This document shows, piece after piece, positions 7,415 to 15,743 of a DNA stretch of 43,336 nucleotides. The position numbers and the translations under genes were made by a program. Source of the DNA: Paenibacillus sp. (GTDB lineage Bacteria; Bacillota; Bacilli; Paenibacillales; Paenibacillaceae); the NCBI GenBank assembly GCA_031254035.1, contig JAIRVF010000021.1:1-43336 (forward strand), given 5' to 3'. Every line of letters begins with the position of its first letter. Within the stretch, counting starts at the first letter, position 1. The notes under the pieces were generated by a model. That model was not told the origin of the DNA, did no database searches, and worked only from the letters and a program-made list of their open reading frames with translations.

Positions 7415-8221
7415 TCAACTCACCTTATGCTCAATCCTCAGCTTATCAGCAACCATCGCGATGAACTCGCTATTCGTTGGTTTCGATTTGCTGATATTGA
7501 TCGTGTAGCCAAACAGATGGCTGATGGAATCGATGTTGCCGCGCGTCCAAGCCACTTCGATGGCGTGACGGATAGCGCGTTCCACACGGGAAGGCGTTGT
7601 TTTGAATTTTTCAGCGATGGCCGGATACAGCGTTTTGGTGATAGCACCCAAAATTTCAATGTTGTTGTATACCATCGTAATCGCTTCGCGCAAATATTGA
7701 TATCCTTTAATATGCGCTGGAACACCGATTTCATGTATGATCGAAGTGATATTGGCGTCCAAGTTCTTTCCTTTTGCCATTGGAACCACATTGGATTTCA
7801 AGCTCGATGCCATGCTGACATTCCCTGAAGTTACACTCTGTCCACCCACAAGCTGACGAATCCGGCTTGCGAGAACCTCCATATCAAACGGTTTGAGAAT
7901 GTAATAAGATGCTCCAAGCTGTACAGCCCGCTGAGTGATGTTCTCTTGGCCGAAAGCAGTCAGCATGATGATCTTCGGCTGTGGTGACAAATTCATTTCG
8001 CGCAAACGTTCAAGAACACCCAAACCATCCAAATGAGGCATGATAATATCCAAAATAAGTACGTCCGGAATTTTTCGCGATTCACTGATCATATTAAGCA
8101 CTTCCTCGCCGTTATAGGCGATTCCCGTAACCATCATATCTTCTTGCTCTGTAATGTACTCAGCAAGTAAATTTGTGAATTCACGGTTGTCGTCCGCCAA
8201 CAAAACCTCGATTTTTTGCAC
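7415..8221 (-). CDS. spo0A: Sporulation master regulator Spo0A
   Basis: Spo0A is the phosphorelay-controlled response regulator that commits the cell to sporulation. From the GTG at 8221 it has 268 residues (B. subtilis has 267). The receiver domain (1-125) has the acidic pair ADDN, Asp58 in [12 protein letters not shown] and Lys in ILKPFD. A variable hinge follows, then the effector domain: [39 protein letters not shown] and the C-terminal [12 protein letters not shown]. The GTG is chosen because AAGGAGGA lies eight bases upstream and the product then starts like Spo0A proteins. An in-frame TTG at 8290 would add 23 residues. It is transcribed after spoIVB, ends at the terminator at 7286-7313, and has two 0A boxes upstream. 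Confidence 0.97.
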   Translation of the reverse strand: MQKIEVLLADDNREFTNLLAEYITEQEDMMVTGIAYNGEEVLNMISESRKIPDVLILDIIMPHLDGLGVLERLREMNLSPQPKIIMLTAFGQENITQRAVQLGASYYILKPFDMEVLASRIRQLVGGQSVTSGNVSMASSLKSNVVPMAKGKNLDANITSIIHEIGVPAHIKGYQYLREAITMVYNNIEILGAITKTLYPAIAEKFKTTPSRVERAIRHAIEVAWTRGNIDSISHLFGYTINISKSKPTNSEFIAMVADKLRIEHKVS

Positions 8222-8285
8222 TGGCTGCTTCCTCCTTAGAATCATTATCCATTTTTTTTGTCTGAAATAGTTTTCGACATCCCAA
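8181..8285 (-). other. Possible leader ORF overlapping the spo0A start
   Basis: A TTG at 8285, eight bases after a strong AGGAGG (8294-8299), opens a 34-codon frame ([20 protein letters not shown]...). It passes through the spo0A ribosome binding site and start and stops at 8181 in a different frame from spo0A. The ribosome binding site is clear, but the peptide resembles nothing I know. Translation is an inference. Confidence 0.3.
8273..8279 (-). promoter_or_regulatory. 0A box upstream of spo0A (proximal)
   Basis: TGTCGAA on the minus strand followed by AAC matches the Spo0A~P recognition core TGNCGAA. It lies in the spo0A leader and suggests autoregulation. Confidence 0.55.
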
Positions 8286-8298
8286 TCCAAATTCCTCC

Positions 8299-8305
8299 TG
8301 TCGAA
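8299..8305 (+). promoter_or_regulatory. 0A box upstream of spo0A (distal, opposite orientation)
   Basis: TGTCGAA followed by AATT on the plus strand is a second exact core. With the proximal box it forms an inverted pair about 26 bp apart. It abuts the upstream AGGAGG, so Spo0A~P bound here would sit just downstream of the candidate promoter. Confidence 0.55.
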
Positions 8306-8353
8306 AATTATTTTTATTTATTTTTTTTTGAAATTGTTTTATAATTAATATTT

Positions 8354-8383
8354 TTATTCAAAATACTATGTAATTCTACCTAA
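8354..8383 (-). promoter_or_regulatory. Candidate sigma-H promoter of spo0A
   Basis: On the minus strand TTAGGTAGA (8383-8375), 12 bp and TTTGAATAA (8362-8354) loosely fit RNAGGAWWW-N11/12-RNNGAATWW. In B. subtilis spo0A has a sigma-H promoter; here the match is imperfect and the region is very AT-rich. Confidence 0.35.
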
Positions 8384-8394
8384 AACGACAAAAA

Positions 8395-8422
8395 ATCTTA
8401 AGGCCTTAGCTTGCCTTAAGAT
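8395..8422 (-). terminator. Terminator overlapping the end of spoIVB
   Basis: The ten-bp stem ATCTTAAGGC/GCCTTAAGAT with an eight-base loop is followed on the minus strand by TTTTTGTCG. The spoIVB stop codon (8408-8406) lies in the loop and the last codons form one arm. Confidence 0.8.
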
Positions 8423-9734
8423 TTGATGCATCGCGCTCCGGGATAACACCTGAATCTTGTAACATCCATTCAATGAAACAGCCATACCCAGATTTCGGAT
8501 CATTCACAAACACATGGGTAACGGCACCGATAAGCTTGCCGTTTTGCACAATCGGACTTCCGCTCATTCCTTGCACAATACCACCCGTTTTCTCAATAAG
8601 CCTTGGATCGGTAATGCGGATAACTAACCCTTTAGTGGCTGGAGTGTCCTGCTTTGAAACGTGAACGATGTTGACCTTGAATTTTTCGACCTGCTGTCCA
8701 TCTACAACTGTTAAAATCTCCGCTGGTCCTTCTTTAACATCCTGGGCGAAGGCAACAGGGATTCCTTCTTTATAAAGGCTGTACTCAGGGTTCTTATTCA
8801 TTTTTCCGAAAATGCCGAAATGGGTGTTTCGTTCAATGTTGCCCAAAACTTTGCTGTCTTTTAGAAAATGGGCTCTTTTCTCCCCGGGTTCCCCGTCTTG
8901 GGATTTGGAAATAGAAGTTACGCTTGACTGAAGGATTTCCCCGCTACCGACTGTGATCGGCGTCTGCGTATTCATGTCGGTAATGATATGGCCCAAGGCC
9001 CCGTAAACTCCTTGATCAGGAGCGTAATAGGTCAATGTTCCGACACCGGCAGCTGAGTCGCGAATATAAAGCCCTAGTCTCCATTTTTGTTCGGTTTGGT
9101 CATAAGCGGGTGTTAGCTTGGTTTTTATGACCTTGTCTCCGCGTTTAAACGTAATTTCGAGCGGTTGTTTGCTGCTTCCCGCATCCTTCACAATCTGGGC
9201 CACTTTTGAGATGTCCTTTAACGGTTCACCATTCATATGTGTCATCAAATCGCCGAGCTGAATGCCAGCATTTTCCCCAGGAGAAACTCTGGTTGAAGGA
9301 TCAACATGTACTAAATGATGGCCCACTACCAGAATTCCTGCCGATTTCACCTTAACCCCAATGGTTTGGCCGCCTGGTATAACCTTAAGACCGGGAATAA
9401 CTTGAATTTGTACCGTTTTAAAAGGAATTTTTCCAAACAACTTAAAAGTCAATTTTGCTTTCCCGCTCTGTTGGGGATGAAGCTGCAACGGATGCTGCGG
9501 TGTTACCTTCAGCGATGAAATAGCGGATCCGTTCAGTTGCAGGACATCCGGCCGATCCACCGTCGCCTGTGCTGCCACTGGCATGGCCAATTGTACGGAG
9601 TTCGTTTCTCCGGCAAACATCCTGATCTCGCTGGGAATAGAAGTAAAGCTCTGCACTGGTGCGGTCATGCTAAAAAAACACAAAAAGAAGACAATGAAAA
9701 GACCGAGCATTTTAATCCTGAGGCTGGAGTTCAA
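8406..9734 (-). CDS. spoIVB: SpoIVB serine peptidase
   Basis: SpoIVB is the forespore-secreted S55-family serine peptidase that triggers SpoIVFA cleavage and hence sigma-K activation. The 442-residue product has an N-terminal signal/anchor (KMLGLFIVFFLCFFSMTAPV) and a PDZ domain around residues 125-205 (GVKVKSAGILVVGHH, GENAGIQLGDLMTHMNGE). The peptidase part has the His motif GVYGALGHIITD and the catalytic Ser of GMSGSPIV (about residue 393). Length is close to the B. subtilis enzyme. The start is TTG at 9734 with GGGAG twelve bases upstream; an ATG eight codons later is an alternative. It follows recN and precedes spo0A, the conserved order. Confidence 0.95.
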   Translation of the reverse strand: MNSSLRIKMLGLFIVFFLCFFSMTAPVQSFTSIPSEIRMFAGETNSVQLAMPVAAQATVDRPDVLQLNGSAISSLKVTPQHPLQLHPQQSGKAKLTFKLFGKIPFKTVQIQVIPGLKVIPGGQTIGVKVKSAGILVVGHHLVHVDPSTRVSPGENAGIQLGDLMTHMNGEPLKDISKVAQIVKDAGSSKQPLEITFKRGDKVIKTKLTPAYDQTEQKWRLGLYIRDSAAGVGTLTYYAPDQGVYGALGHIITDMNTQTPITVGSGEILQSSVTSISKSQDGEPGEKRAHFLKDSKVLGNIERNTHFGIFGKMNKNPEYSLYKEGIPVAFAQDVKEGPAEILTVVDGQQVEKFKVNIVHVSKQDTPATKGLVIRITDPRLIEKTGGIVQGMSGSPIVQNGKLIGAVTHVFVNDPKSGYGCFIEWMLQDSGVIPERDASNLKAS

Positions 9735-9840
9735 TGGCTGTCACGCTCCCTTTTGCTTCTTTCGCTTGACGAAAAAGGTTGGTCGCCAATTGCGTACCTT
9801 TAAGATTACCCTGCCCCCAGGCTTTTATTACTGTCAATCA

Positions 9841-11577
9841 TTACGCTGGTGCGGTTTTGACAGCCTTCCGTTCACCCGCCAGCTTCAACATTTCCTGGGC
9901 ATGATGACGCGTTTTTTCAGTAATTTCAACGCCGCCCAGCATACGTGCGAGCTCTTCCACGCGGCCGTCATTTGAAAGCTCCTCTACACGGGTCATCGTC
10001 CGTTCGCCTTCAATGCTCTTTTCGATTAAATATTGATAATCCGCCGTACAAGCAACCTGAGGCAGATGTGTAATGGAGAAAACCTGACAGTTTCCTGCTA
10101 ATTTATCCAGCTTCTCTGCAATGGATTGAGCCGCTCTGCCGCTGACACCAGTATCGACCTCGTCAAAGATCAGCACGGGAATACGATCATGCCTTGCAAA
10201 TATGCTTTTCATAGCAAGCATCATTCGGGAAAGCTCACCACCTGAAGCGATTTTGCTGAGCGGACGCAATGGTTCGCCTGGGTTCGGCGAAATCATGAAC
10301 TCGGCCGTATCGATCCCTTGGCGGTTCAACTTAATTCTGCGGCCATCAATTTCCGCTCCTTTGGCATCTTCAATTCGGTCCAATCTCACCTCAAGGGAAG
10401 TCCGTTCCATATGAAGATCCTTCAGTTCTTTCTCCACTTGGCCTGCCAGGTCCGCAGCACACAATTGACGGGCCTCGCTAAGCTCCTGCGCCGCTGCGAT
10501 CAAATCCATAAGCATTTCATCACGGCGAGTTTTAAGCTCCTCCAGACGTTCGTCTTTGTTCTCCAGAGCATTGGTTTCCTGAAATATAGTATTGTGATAA
10601 GCGAGAATTTCATCCACGCTTTCACCATATTTGCGGCGTAAAGAAGCGATCAAATCAAGCCGTTCTTCCACCTCATTGAGGCGTTCCGGATTAAACTCAA
10701 TATCATCGCGGTAATCACGCAACTGGAACGCGGCATCTTCAAGCTGGTAATAAGCCGATTGCAGCTGCTCCAATATGGGTTTTAGTTCCTTCTCATCGTA
10801 TTGTGCAACATCTTCCAGGCGGGAAACTGCGGTACTAATTGTTCCCAAGCCTTGTTGGCCGTATATCAGGTCGTATGCGCCTGAGACGGAATCCATCATT
10901 TTCTCGCTATGGGATAGCTTGACCCGTTCTTCCAAAAGCCATTCATCTTCGCCCGACTTTAAGGAAGCCGCAGAAATTTCCTCCAACTGAAAACGGTAAA
11001 GATCAAGCATCTGATACGTTTTTTGGCTGTTGTTCATGAGCTCACGGTATTCCTTTTCGACTTTTGAGAAGGAAACATATTTCTCCTGATACAGCCGCTT
11101 GATCGGGCCGATGATGGATTCGCCGTATGTATCGAGAAGATGCAAATGACGGTCAGCACGCATCAAATTTTGATGCTCATGCTGGCCGTGAATGTTAATG
11201 AGCTGTTCCCCGATTTCCCGGAGCATGGTGAGATTTACAAGCTGCCCATTAATACGTGAAGTACTTTTCCCTTGGCAGTTCACTTCTCGGCGGATAATTA
11301 AATGCTCTTCAGGATCAGCCTTGATGCCGATTTGTTCCAAGGAGTTCCAGACCGGATGAGTTTGCTGAAGCTCAAACATCGCTTCGATTTCGGCTTTATC
11401 ACAGCCGTACCGAATCAATTCTGCCGAACCTCTGCCTCCTGCAATAAGCCCCAAAGCATCGATAACAATCGATTTCCCGGCTCCTGTTTCCCCTGACAGA
11501 ACATGAAATCCTGCATGAAATGACACATCCACCGCTTCAATTACGGCTAAATTCCGAATGCTTAATGTCATCAGCAT
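9841..11577 (-). CDS. recN: DNA repair protein RecN
   Basis: RecN is an SMC-like ATPase that acts early in double-strand break repair. The 578-residue protein has an N-terminal Walker A (SGETGAGKSIVIDAL, residues about 29-43) and two long helical stretches forming an antiparallel coiled coil (about 150-350). The C-terminal ATPase half has signature LSKIASGGELSRMMLAM, Walker B VLIFDEVDTGVSG and SITHLPQVA. The ATG at 11577 has GGAGGTG nine bases upstream. The gene begins 18 bp after argR and is probably expressed with it and with the upstream small membrane gene. A LexA-like site in that promoter would fit a damage response. Confidence 0.96.
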   Translation of the reverse strand: MLMTLSIRNLAVIEAVDVSFHAGFHVLSGETGAGKSIVIDALGLIAGGRGSAELIRYGCDKAEIEAMFELQQTHPVWNSLEQIGIKADPEEHLIIRREVNCQGKSTSRINGQLVNLTMLREIGEQLINIHGQHEHQNLMRADRHLHLLDTYGESIIGPIKRLYQEKYVSFSKVEKEYRELMNNSQKTYQMLDLYRFQLEEISAASLKSGEDEWLLEERVKLSHSEKMMDSVSGAYDLIYGQQGLGTISTAVSRLEDVAQYDEKELKPILEQLQSAYYQLEDAAFQLRDYRDDIEFNPERLNEVEERLDLIASLRRKYGESVDEILAYHNTIFQETNALENKDERLEELKTRRDEMLMDLIAAAQELSEARQLCAADLAGQVEKELKDLHMERTSLEVRLDRIEDAKGAEIDGRRIKLNRQGIDTAEFMISPNPGEPLRPLSKIASGGELSRMMLAMKSIFARHDRIPVLIFDEVDTGVSGRAAQSIAEKLDKLAGNCQVFSITHLPQVACTADYQYLIEKSIEGERTMTRVEELSNDGRVEELARMLGGVEITEKTRHHAQEMLKLAGERKAVKTAPA

Positions 11578-11595
11578 TTAAAAAAGCACCTCCAA

Positions 11596-12057
11596 TTAAT
11601 GCGTACCTCCGCCTGTATATCCCATGATCATATTTACCAGACTTACACTTTCCTCATTGGTACGGCAAATCATCAAAATCGTATCATCGCCGCAAATTGT
11701 ACCCATAATTTGATTCCATTCCATATTATCCAGCAGAACTGCTATGGCATTTGCAGTACCAGGCAAACATTTCATAATTACCAAATTGTTGGTGTAATCA
11801 ATATGAACAAAATTGTCTACGAGCGCGCGCTTCAGTTTCTGGACCGGATTGTAACGTTGGTCTGTCGGCAGAGAATATTTGTATCTTCCGTCATCCATCG
11901 GTACCTTGATCAAAAGCAGCTCCTTGATATCACGCGATACCGTCGCTTGTGTAACCTGGAATCCTGAATCACGCAGCGCCTCAACCAGCTCATCCTGCGT
12001 TTCGATATCCTGATGGGTAATAATTTCCCGAATTTTAATATGTCGTTGACCTTTCAT
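11596..12057 (-). CDS. argR: Arginine repressor ArgR/AhrC
   Basis: This 153-residue arginine-dependent regulator represses biosynthesis and activates catabolism of arginine. The N-terminal winged-helix domain (residues 1-70) contains [20 protein letters not shown] and [15 protein letters not shown]. The C-terminal hexamerisation and arginine-binding domain contains [21 protein letters not shown] sequence (read here as [17 protein letters not shown]) and [14 protein letters not shown], with the arginine-contacting GDD. Length is normal. It sits between the 160-residue membrane protein and recN, 25 bp and 18 bp away, in a tight operon. Confidence 0.96.
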   Translation of the reverse strand: MKGQRHIKIREIITHQDIETQDELVEALRDSGFQVTQATVSRDIKELLLIKVPMDDGRYKYSLPTDQRYNPVQKLKRALVDNFVHIDYTNNLVIMKCLPGTANAIAVLLDNMEWNQIMGTICGDDTILMICRTNEESVSLVNMIMGYTGGGTH

Positions 12058-12082
12058 GATTACCTCCTGCTAAAACTTATAT

Positions 12083-12565
12083 TTATTCATCATATCCATT
12101 CCAGTCTTCTTCATCCCAATCAAAACGAATGCAAGCAACCTCATCATTTTCCACATCCACGTAAAGAACACCACCGCAGCCCGGATACAGCAAAAAATAC
12201 GGAAGCAAACGGTCCCGAATTGAACTTCCCGTCCAATCCATCGGAAGGCGGCTCCGAGCAACTTTAACGAGGTAAATGATGCCTTCACTACTCCTCGCAA
12301 GAAAGTCAATAAATAATCGACTGTGAAAGTCTTCGCCATCGACGTCAAACAACAGCGGAATTTTGATCTTACCGCCTAAAACTTCATACCCTGATTTCTC
12401 CAGCATGTCCACCGCCGGATGATCGGGTATTTCTTCATTTATGGGCATATCCGGCACACGGGCCGGCAGCGGCTTGAATAACCAAGACCTGATTCCGTAC
12501 ACAATCCAAACCAGCAGCAGCAATCCAATAAGAAGCATGACGAGCCCGTCCGCCCGTTGTTCCAT
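12083..12565 (-). CDS. Single-pass membrane protein of unknown function
   Basis: This 160-residue protein is in the slot between tlyA and argR. ATG at 12565 is chosen because GAGGTGAT lies just upstream; a GTG at 12574 is also open but overlaps that site. There is one N-terminal transmembrane helix (LVMLLIGLLLLVWIVYGI). The cytoplasmic domain has HPAVDMLEKSGYEVLGGK, then FLARSSEGIIYLVKVARSRLPMDW and YPGCGGVLYVDVENDE, and a very acidic Trp-rich tail (DWDEEDWNGYDE). The alternating strands and charged residues are faintly reminiscent of restriction-endonuclease-like folds, but no catalytic motif is clear. It leads the argR-recN transcript. Confidence 0.75.
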   Translation of the reverse strand: MEQRADGLVMLLIGLLLLVWIVYGIRSWLFKPLPARVPDMPINEEIPDHPAVDMLEKSGYEVLGGKIKIPLLFDVDGEDFHSRLFIDFLARSSEGIIYLVKVARSRLPMDWTGSSIRDRLLPYFLLYPGCGGVLYVDVENDEVACIRFDWDEEDWNGYDE

Positions 12566-12685
12566 CCCGATCACCTCAAAGTTTTATTCGCGGGTGCCGG
12601 ATGAAATTCCTTTTTTCACTGCTGAGAAAGCATAACCCTGACAAAAAGTTCATCATACCACTGGAACGATTAACCTATTACTCCT

Positions 12686-12714
12686 ATTATATACCAAACA
12701 AACGTTCCCATCAA
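12686..12714 (-). promoter_or_regulatory. Sigma-A promoter with LexA-like box, for orf160-argR-recN
   Basis: TTGATG (12714-12709), exactly 17 bp and TATAAT (12691-12686) on the minus strand form a strong promoter about 120 bp before the gene. The spacer contains GAACGTTTGTTT (12707-12696), one base from the core GAAC-N4-GTTC recognised by Gram-positive LexA/DinR. Confidence 0.7.
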
Positions 12715-12782
12715 TTCTCTTTTTTTGAATACTTCGGATTAAAAAAGCTCCTGAGAGCGTCATTATAACCACCGAACAAAAA

Positions 12783-12807
12783 GAAACCCATCACTTGGAT
12801 GAGTTTC
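12783..12807 (-). terminator. Terminator overlapping the end of tlyA
   Basis: A ten-bp stem (GAAACTCATC with GATGGGTTTC, one G-T pair) has a five-base loop, followed on the minus strand by TTTTTG. The tlyA stop at 12791-12793 lies within the stem-loop. Confidence 0.8.
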
Positions 12808-13651
12808 CCGTAAATGTAATCGAGGCTTGCGCCACTATGTCATCAACGATTGCCTGAAGCTTCGCATTAAACTCTTCCGAAGATTCTTCCCCTGCCGAGT
12901 CCTTCTCGGCATCCACATGCCAGTGAGCCAGAAATTCAATATTTCCTTCGCCTCCGGTAATCGGAGAGAAGGTCACACCTTTCAGTTCGAACCCTAGGTC
13001 ATGAGCGAAGGCAAGAATATTCATCAGCACTTCACGGTGAACTGATGATTCCCGGACAACGCCCGATTTCCCAACCTTCTCCCGTCCGGCTTCAAACTGC
13101 GGCTTAATTAAGGCCGCTATATCCGCAGGGCCTTTTAGGAGCGCCTTTAACGGCGGCAAAATAATTCGCAGGGAAATGAAAGATACGTCAATACTTGCAA
13201 AATTCGGCTCGGGTCCTTTTAGATCTGCAGGCGTCATATATCGAAAATTTGTTTTTTCCATCACGCAGACGCGCTCATCATTGCGGAGTGACCAATCCAG
13301 TTGATTGGACCCGACATCAATGGCATATACATATTCGGCCCCATGCTGAAGCGCACAATCCGTAAAGCCTCCGGTTGAAGAACCAATGTCCAGCATCGTT
13401 CTGCCCTGCATACCGAGATTGAAGGTGTTGATGGCTTTCTCCAGCTTCAATCCACCACGGCTGACATAAGGATGCACAGCTCCTTTAACGCGGATCACAG
13501 TATCCCGTGGGATCTTCATCCCAGCCTTTTCAATCCGCTCCTCATTCGCGAGAACCAGACCGGCCATAATGGCGGCCTTAGCCTTTTCGCGGCTATCGTA
13601 AAACCCCTGCTCAACCAGCAGGATATCAATTCGTTCTTTTGGCGAATTCAT
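12791..13651 (-). CDS. tlyA: TlyA-family rRNA methyltransferase (YqxC)
   Basis: This 286-residue protein has an N-terminal S4 RNA-binding domain (residues 6-65: RIDILLVEQGFYDSREKAKA). The FtsJ-like SAM-dependent methyltransferase domain has motif I MLDIGSSTGGFTDCAL near residue 88, YAIDVGSNQLDW and FASIDVSFISLRI. TlyA proteins methylate ribose 2'-OH of 16S and 23S rRNA in mycobacteria; the Bacillus counterpart is YqxC. Older annotations call it haemolysin, which the catalytic motifs do not support. It lies 26 bp after dxs and ends in an overlapping terminator, so dxs-tlyA looks like one transcript. Confidence 0.93.
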   Translation of the reverse strand: MNSPKERIDILLVEQGFYDSREKAKAAIMAGLVLANEERIEKAGMKIPRDTVIRVKGAVHPYVSRGGLKLEKAINTFNLGMQGRTMLDIGSSTGGFTDCALQHGAEYVYAIDVGSNQLDWSLRNDERVCVMEKTNFRYMTPADLKGPEPNFASIDVSFISLRIILPPLKALLKGPADIAALIKPQFEAGREKVGKSGVVRESSVHREVLMNILAFAHDLGFELKGVTFSPITGGEGNIEFLAHWHVDAEKDSAGEESSEEFNAKLQAIVDDIVAQASITFTGNSSK

Positions 13652-13677
13652 GTTTATCTCCTGATTCTTAAGTACTG

Positions 13678-15642
13678 CTAAGAAGAATATCCCGTTTTGC
13701 CCATTCCGAACGAATGCAGGGACATCAGCTTTTTAATTTCCACGCAAACGGCTTCGGACGTCAGTCCGGTCTCCTCGCGTTGTTCTTTGACGCTTCCATG
13801 TTCGATAAAACGGTCTGGCACACCCATCAGCGACACCCTGGCGTCAAAGATATACTTGGACGCATAAAATTCCAGTATGGCGCTGCCGAGACTTCCAGCT
13901 TCACTCGCTTCTTCAAGAACAACCATATTGGTATGGCTGTGTGCCAATTCAAGCAACATTTCTTCATCAAGCGGCTTCAGGAAGCGGGCATTCACGACGC
14001 GCAAATTAATTCCTTCACGCTTTAACTGCTCTGCCGCATCCAGCGCAACTTGAACCATCGGTCCAGACGCCAGCACCGCGTAACCTTCGCCTTCGCGTAA
14101 CGTCTCCCACTGGCCGATCGGAATTCGAACAAGCTCCTCATCAAGAGGTACTCCAAGTCCGTTAATCCGTGGATAGCGGTAAGCGATTGGTCCATCATTA
14201 TAATCCAGAGCCGTTTTCATCATATGGCGCAGCTCATTTTCATCCTTCGGCATCATCATGACCATATTCGGGATATGGCGCATGAAAGCCACGTCGAAGA
14301 CGCCTTGATGCGTCTCACCGTCGGCCCCAACAAAGCCCGCACGGTCGATCGCGAACATTACATTCGCGTTATGACGGCAAATATCATGCACGATTTGATC
14401 ATACGCCCTTTGCATAAAGGTCGAATACACGGCAAATATCGGCTTCATGCCTTCCATCGCCAGTGCAGCGCACATAGTGGCCGCATGCTGTTCCGCGATG
14501 CCGACATCGATCATACGGCTTGGGAATTTCTCGCTAAACGGTATCAGCCCGGATCCCTTAGACATGGCCGGTGTCACGGCAACAATCCTTGGATCCTTCT
14601 CACCAAGCTCAATGAGCGTTTTGGCAAATACGTCCGTATACATCGGATTTCCAACAGCTTTCAACTCTTTGCCTGATTCAATTTTATAAGGTGAAATACC
14701 ATGCCATTTATGGGAATCGGCTTCGGCCGGTTTATAACCTTTTCCTTTCGTGGTCAGAACATGGACAAAAACCGGACCCCGCACGTTGTCTGCTTGTTTA
14801 AAAGTTTCGATCAGCTTTTGGATGTCATGCCCGTCTACTGGTCCGAGATACGTTAATCCAAGTTCCTCGAACAGCACGCCGGGCACCATCATATATTTCA
14901 GGCTATCCTTCAAGCGGGAGCCAGTTTTGGCCAGCATGCCGCCGATGGCCGGAATTTTCTTCAGAAGAATTTCCAGTTCGTCCTTTGCCCGAAGATAATG
15001 GCGATCAGAACGGATTTTGCTCAAGTAATTATGCATCGCACCGACATTCGGTGCAATCGACATTTCATTGTCGTTTAGCACGACCATCAAATCTTTTTGC
15101 TCGTGGCCTATATGGTTCAGGGCTTCAAAAGCCATCCCCCCGGTTAGAGCTCCGTCTCCGATGATAGCAACAACCTTGTTCTTCTCTCCCTTAAAATCCC
15201 GGGCAAGGGCCATCCCTATAGCGGCCGACAACGAAGTGCTGCTGTGTCCGGCCTCCCATACGTCGTGTTCGCTTTCGTTTCTTTTTACAAAGCCGCACAG
15301 CCCTTTATACTTACGGAGGGTATCGAATTGATCCATCCGTCCGGTCAATATTTTGTGGATATAAGCTTGGTGTCCGACATCAAAAATAAATTTATCACGT
15401 GGACTGTCATAGCAGTAATGCAAGGCCAGCGTGAGTTCCACCACTCCCAAATTTGGAGCGAGATGCCCTCCAGTCACAGATAGTTTCTCGATCAAAAAAT
15501 GACGAATTTCAGCTGCCAGAGAATTGAGCTCGTCAACAGATAGAGATTTAATTTGTTCTGGCTGATTAATTTGTGGAAGCAGCACGTCAACCTCCCCGCT
15601 TTCCTCGATAGAATAAATATCTTCTTTACGTCCGGCTTCCAT
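13678..15642 (-). CDS. dxs: 1-deoxy-D-xylulose-5-phosphate synthase
   Basis: Dxs condenses pyruvate and glyceraldehyde 3-phosphate with thiamine diphosphate, the first step of the MEP isoprenoid pathway. From the proposed ATG at 15642 it has 654 residues. Motifs are [16 protein letters not shown], the TPP motif [18 protein letters not shown] with [40 protein letters not shown] and [15 protein letters not shown]. The ATG is preceded by AAAAGAGG at seven bases, while the first ATG of the frame (15660) has no site. It follows ispA, keeping isoprenoid genes together. Confidence 0.96.
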   Translation of the reverse strand: MEAGRKEDIYSIEESGEVDVLLPQINQPEQIKSLSVDELNSLAAEIRHFLIEKLSVTGGHLAPNLGVVELTLALHYCYDSPRDKFIFDVGHQAYIHKILTGRMDQFDTLRKYKGLCGFVKRNESEHDVWEAGHSSTSLSAAIGMALARDFKGEKNKVVAIIGDGALTGGMAFEALNHIGHEQKDLMVVLNDNEMSIAPNVGAMHNYLSKIRSDRHYLRAKDELEILLKKIPAIGGMLAKTGSRLKDSLKYMMVPGVLFEELGLTYLGPVDGHDIQKLIETFKQADNVRGPVFVHVLTTKGKGYKPAEADSHKWHGISPYKIESGKELKAVGNPMYTDVFAKTLIELGEKDPRIVAVTPAMSKGSGLIPFSEKFPSRMIDVGIAEQHAATMCAALAMEGMKPIFAVYSTFMQRAYDQIVHDICRHNANVMFAIDRAGFVGADGETHQGVFDVAFMRHIPNMVMMMPKDENELRHMMKTALDYNDGPIAYRYPRINGLGVPLDEELVRIPIGQWETLREGEGYAVLASGPMVQVALDAAEQLKREGINLRVVNARFLKPLDEEMLLELAHSHTNMVVLEEASEAGSLGSAILEFYASKYIFDARVSLMGVPDRFIEHGSVKEQREETGLTSEAVCVEIKKLMSLHSFGMGKTGYSS

Positions 15643-15705
15643 GCAAAAGCCTCTTTTCATTTATATGGTTACGCTTTCCTTGCAGAAACAGCGATTCTTT
15701 TCGTC

Positions 15706-15714
15706 ATTATATCA
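15706..15714 (-). promoter_or_regulatory. Extended -10 promoter before dxs
   Basis: TGATATAAT (15714-15706, minus strand) is an extended -10 box about 65 bp before the dxs start. The -35 region (TTTAGG at 18 bp) is weak. Confidence 0.5.
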
Positions 15715-15743
15715 CAAAACGCTCACAAACCTAAAATAACTGT

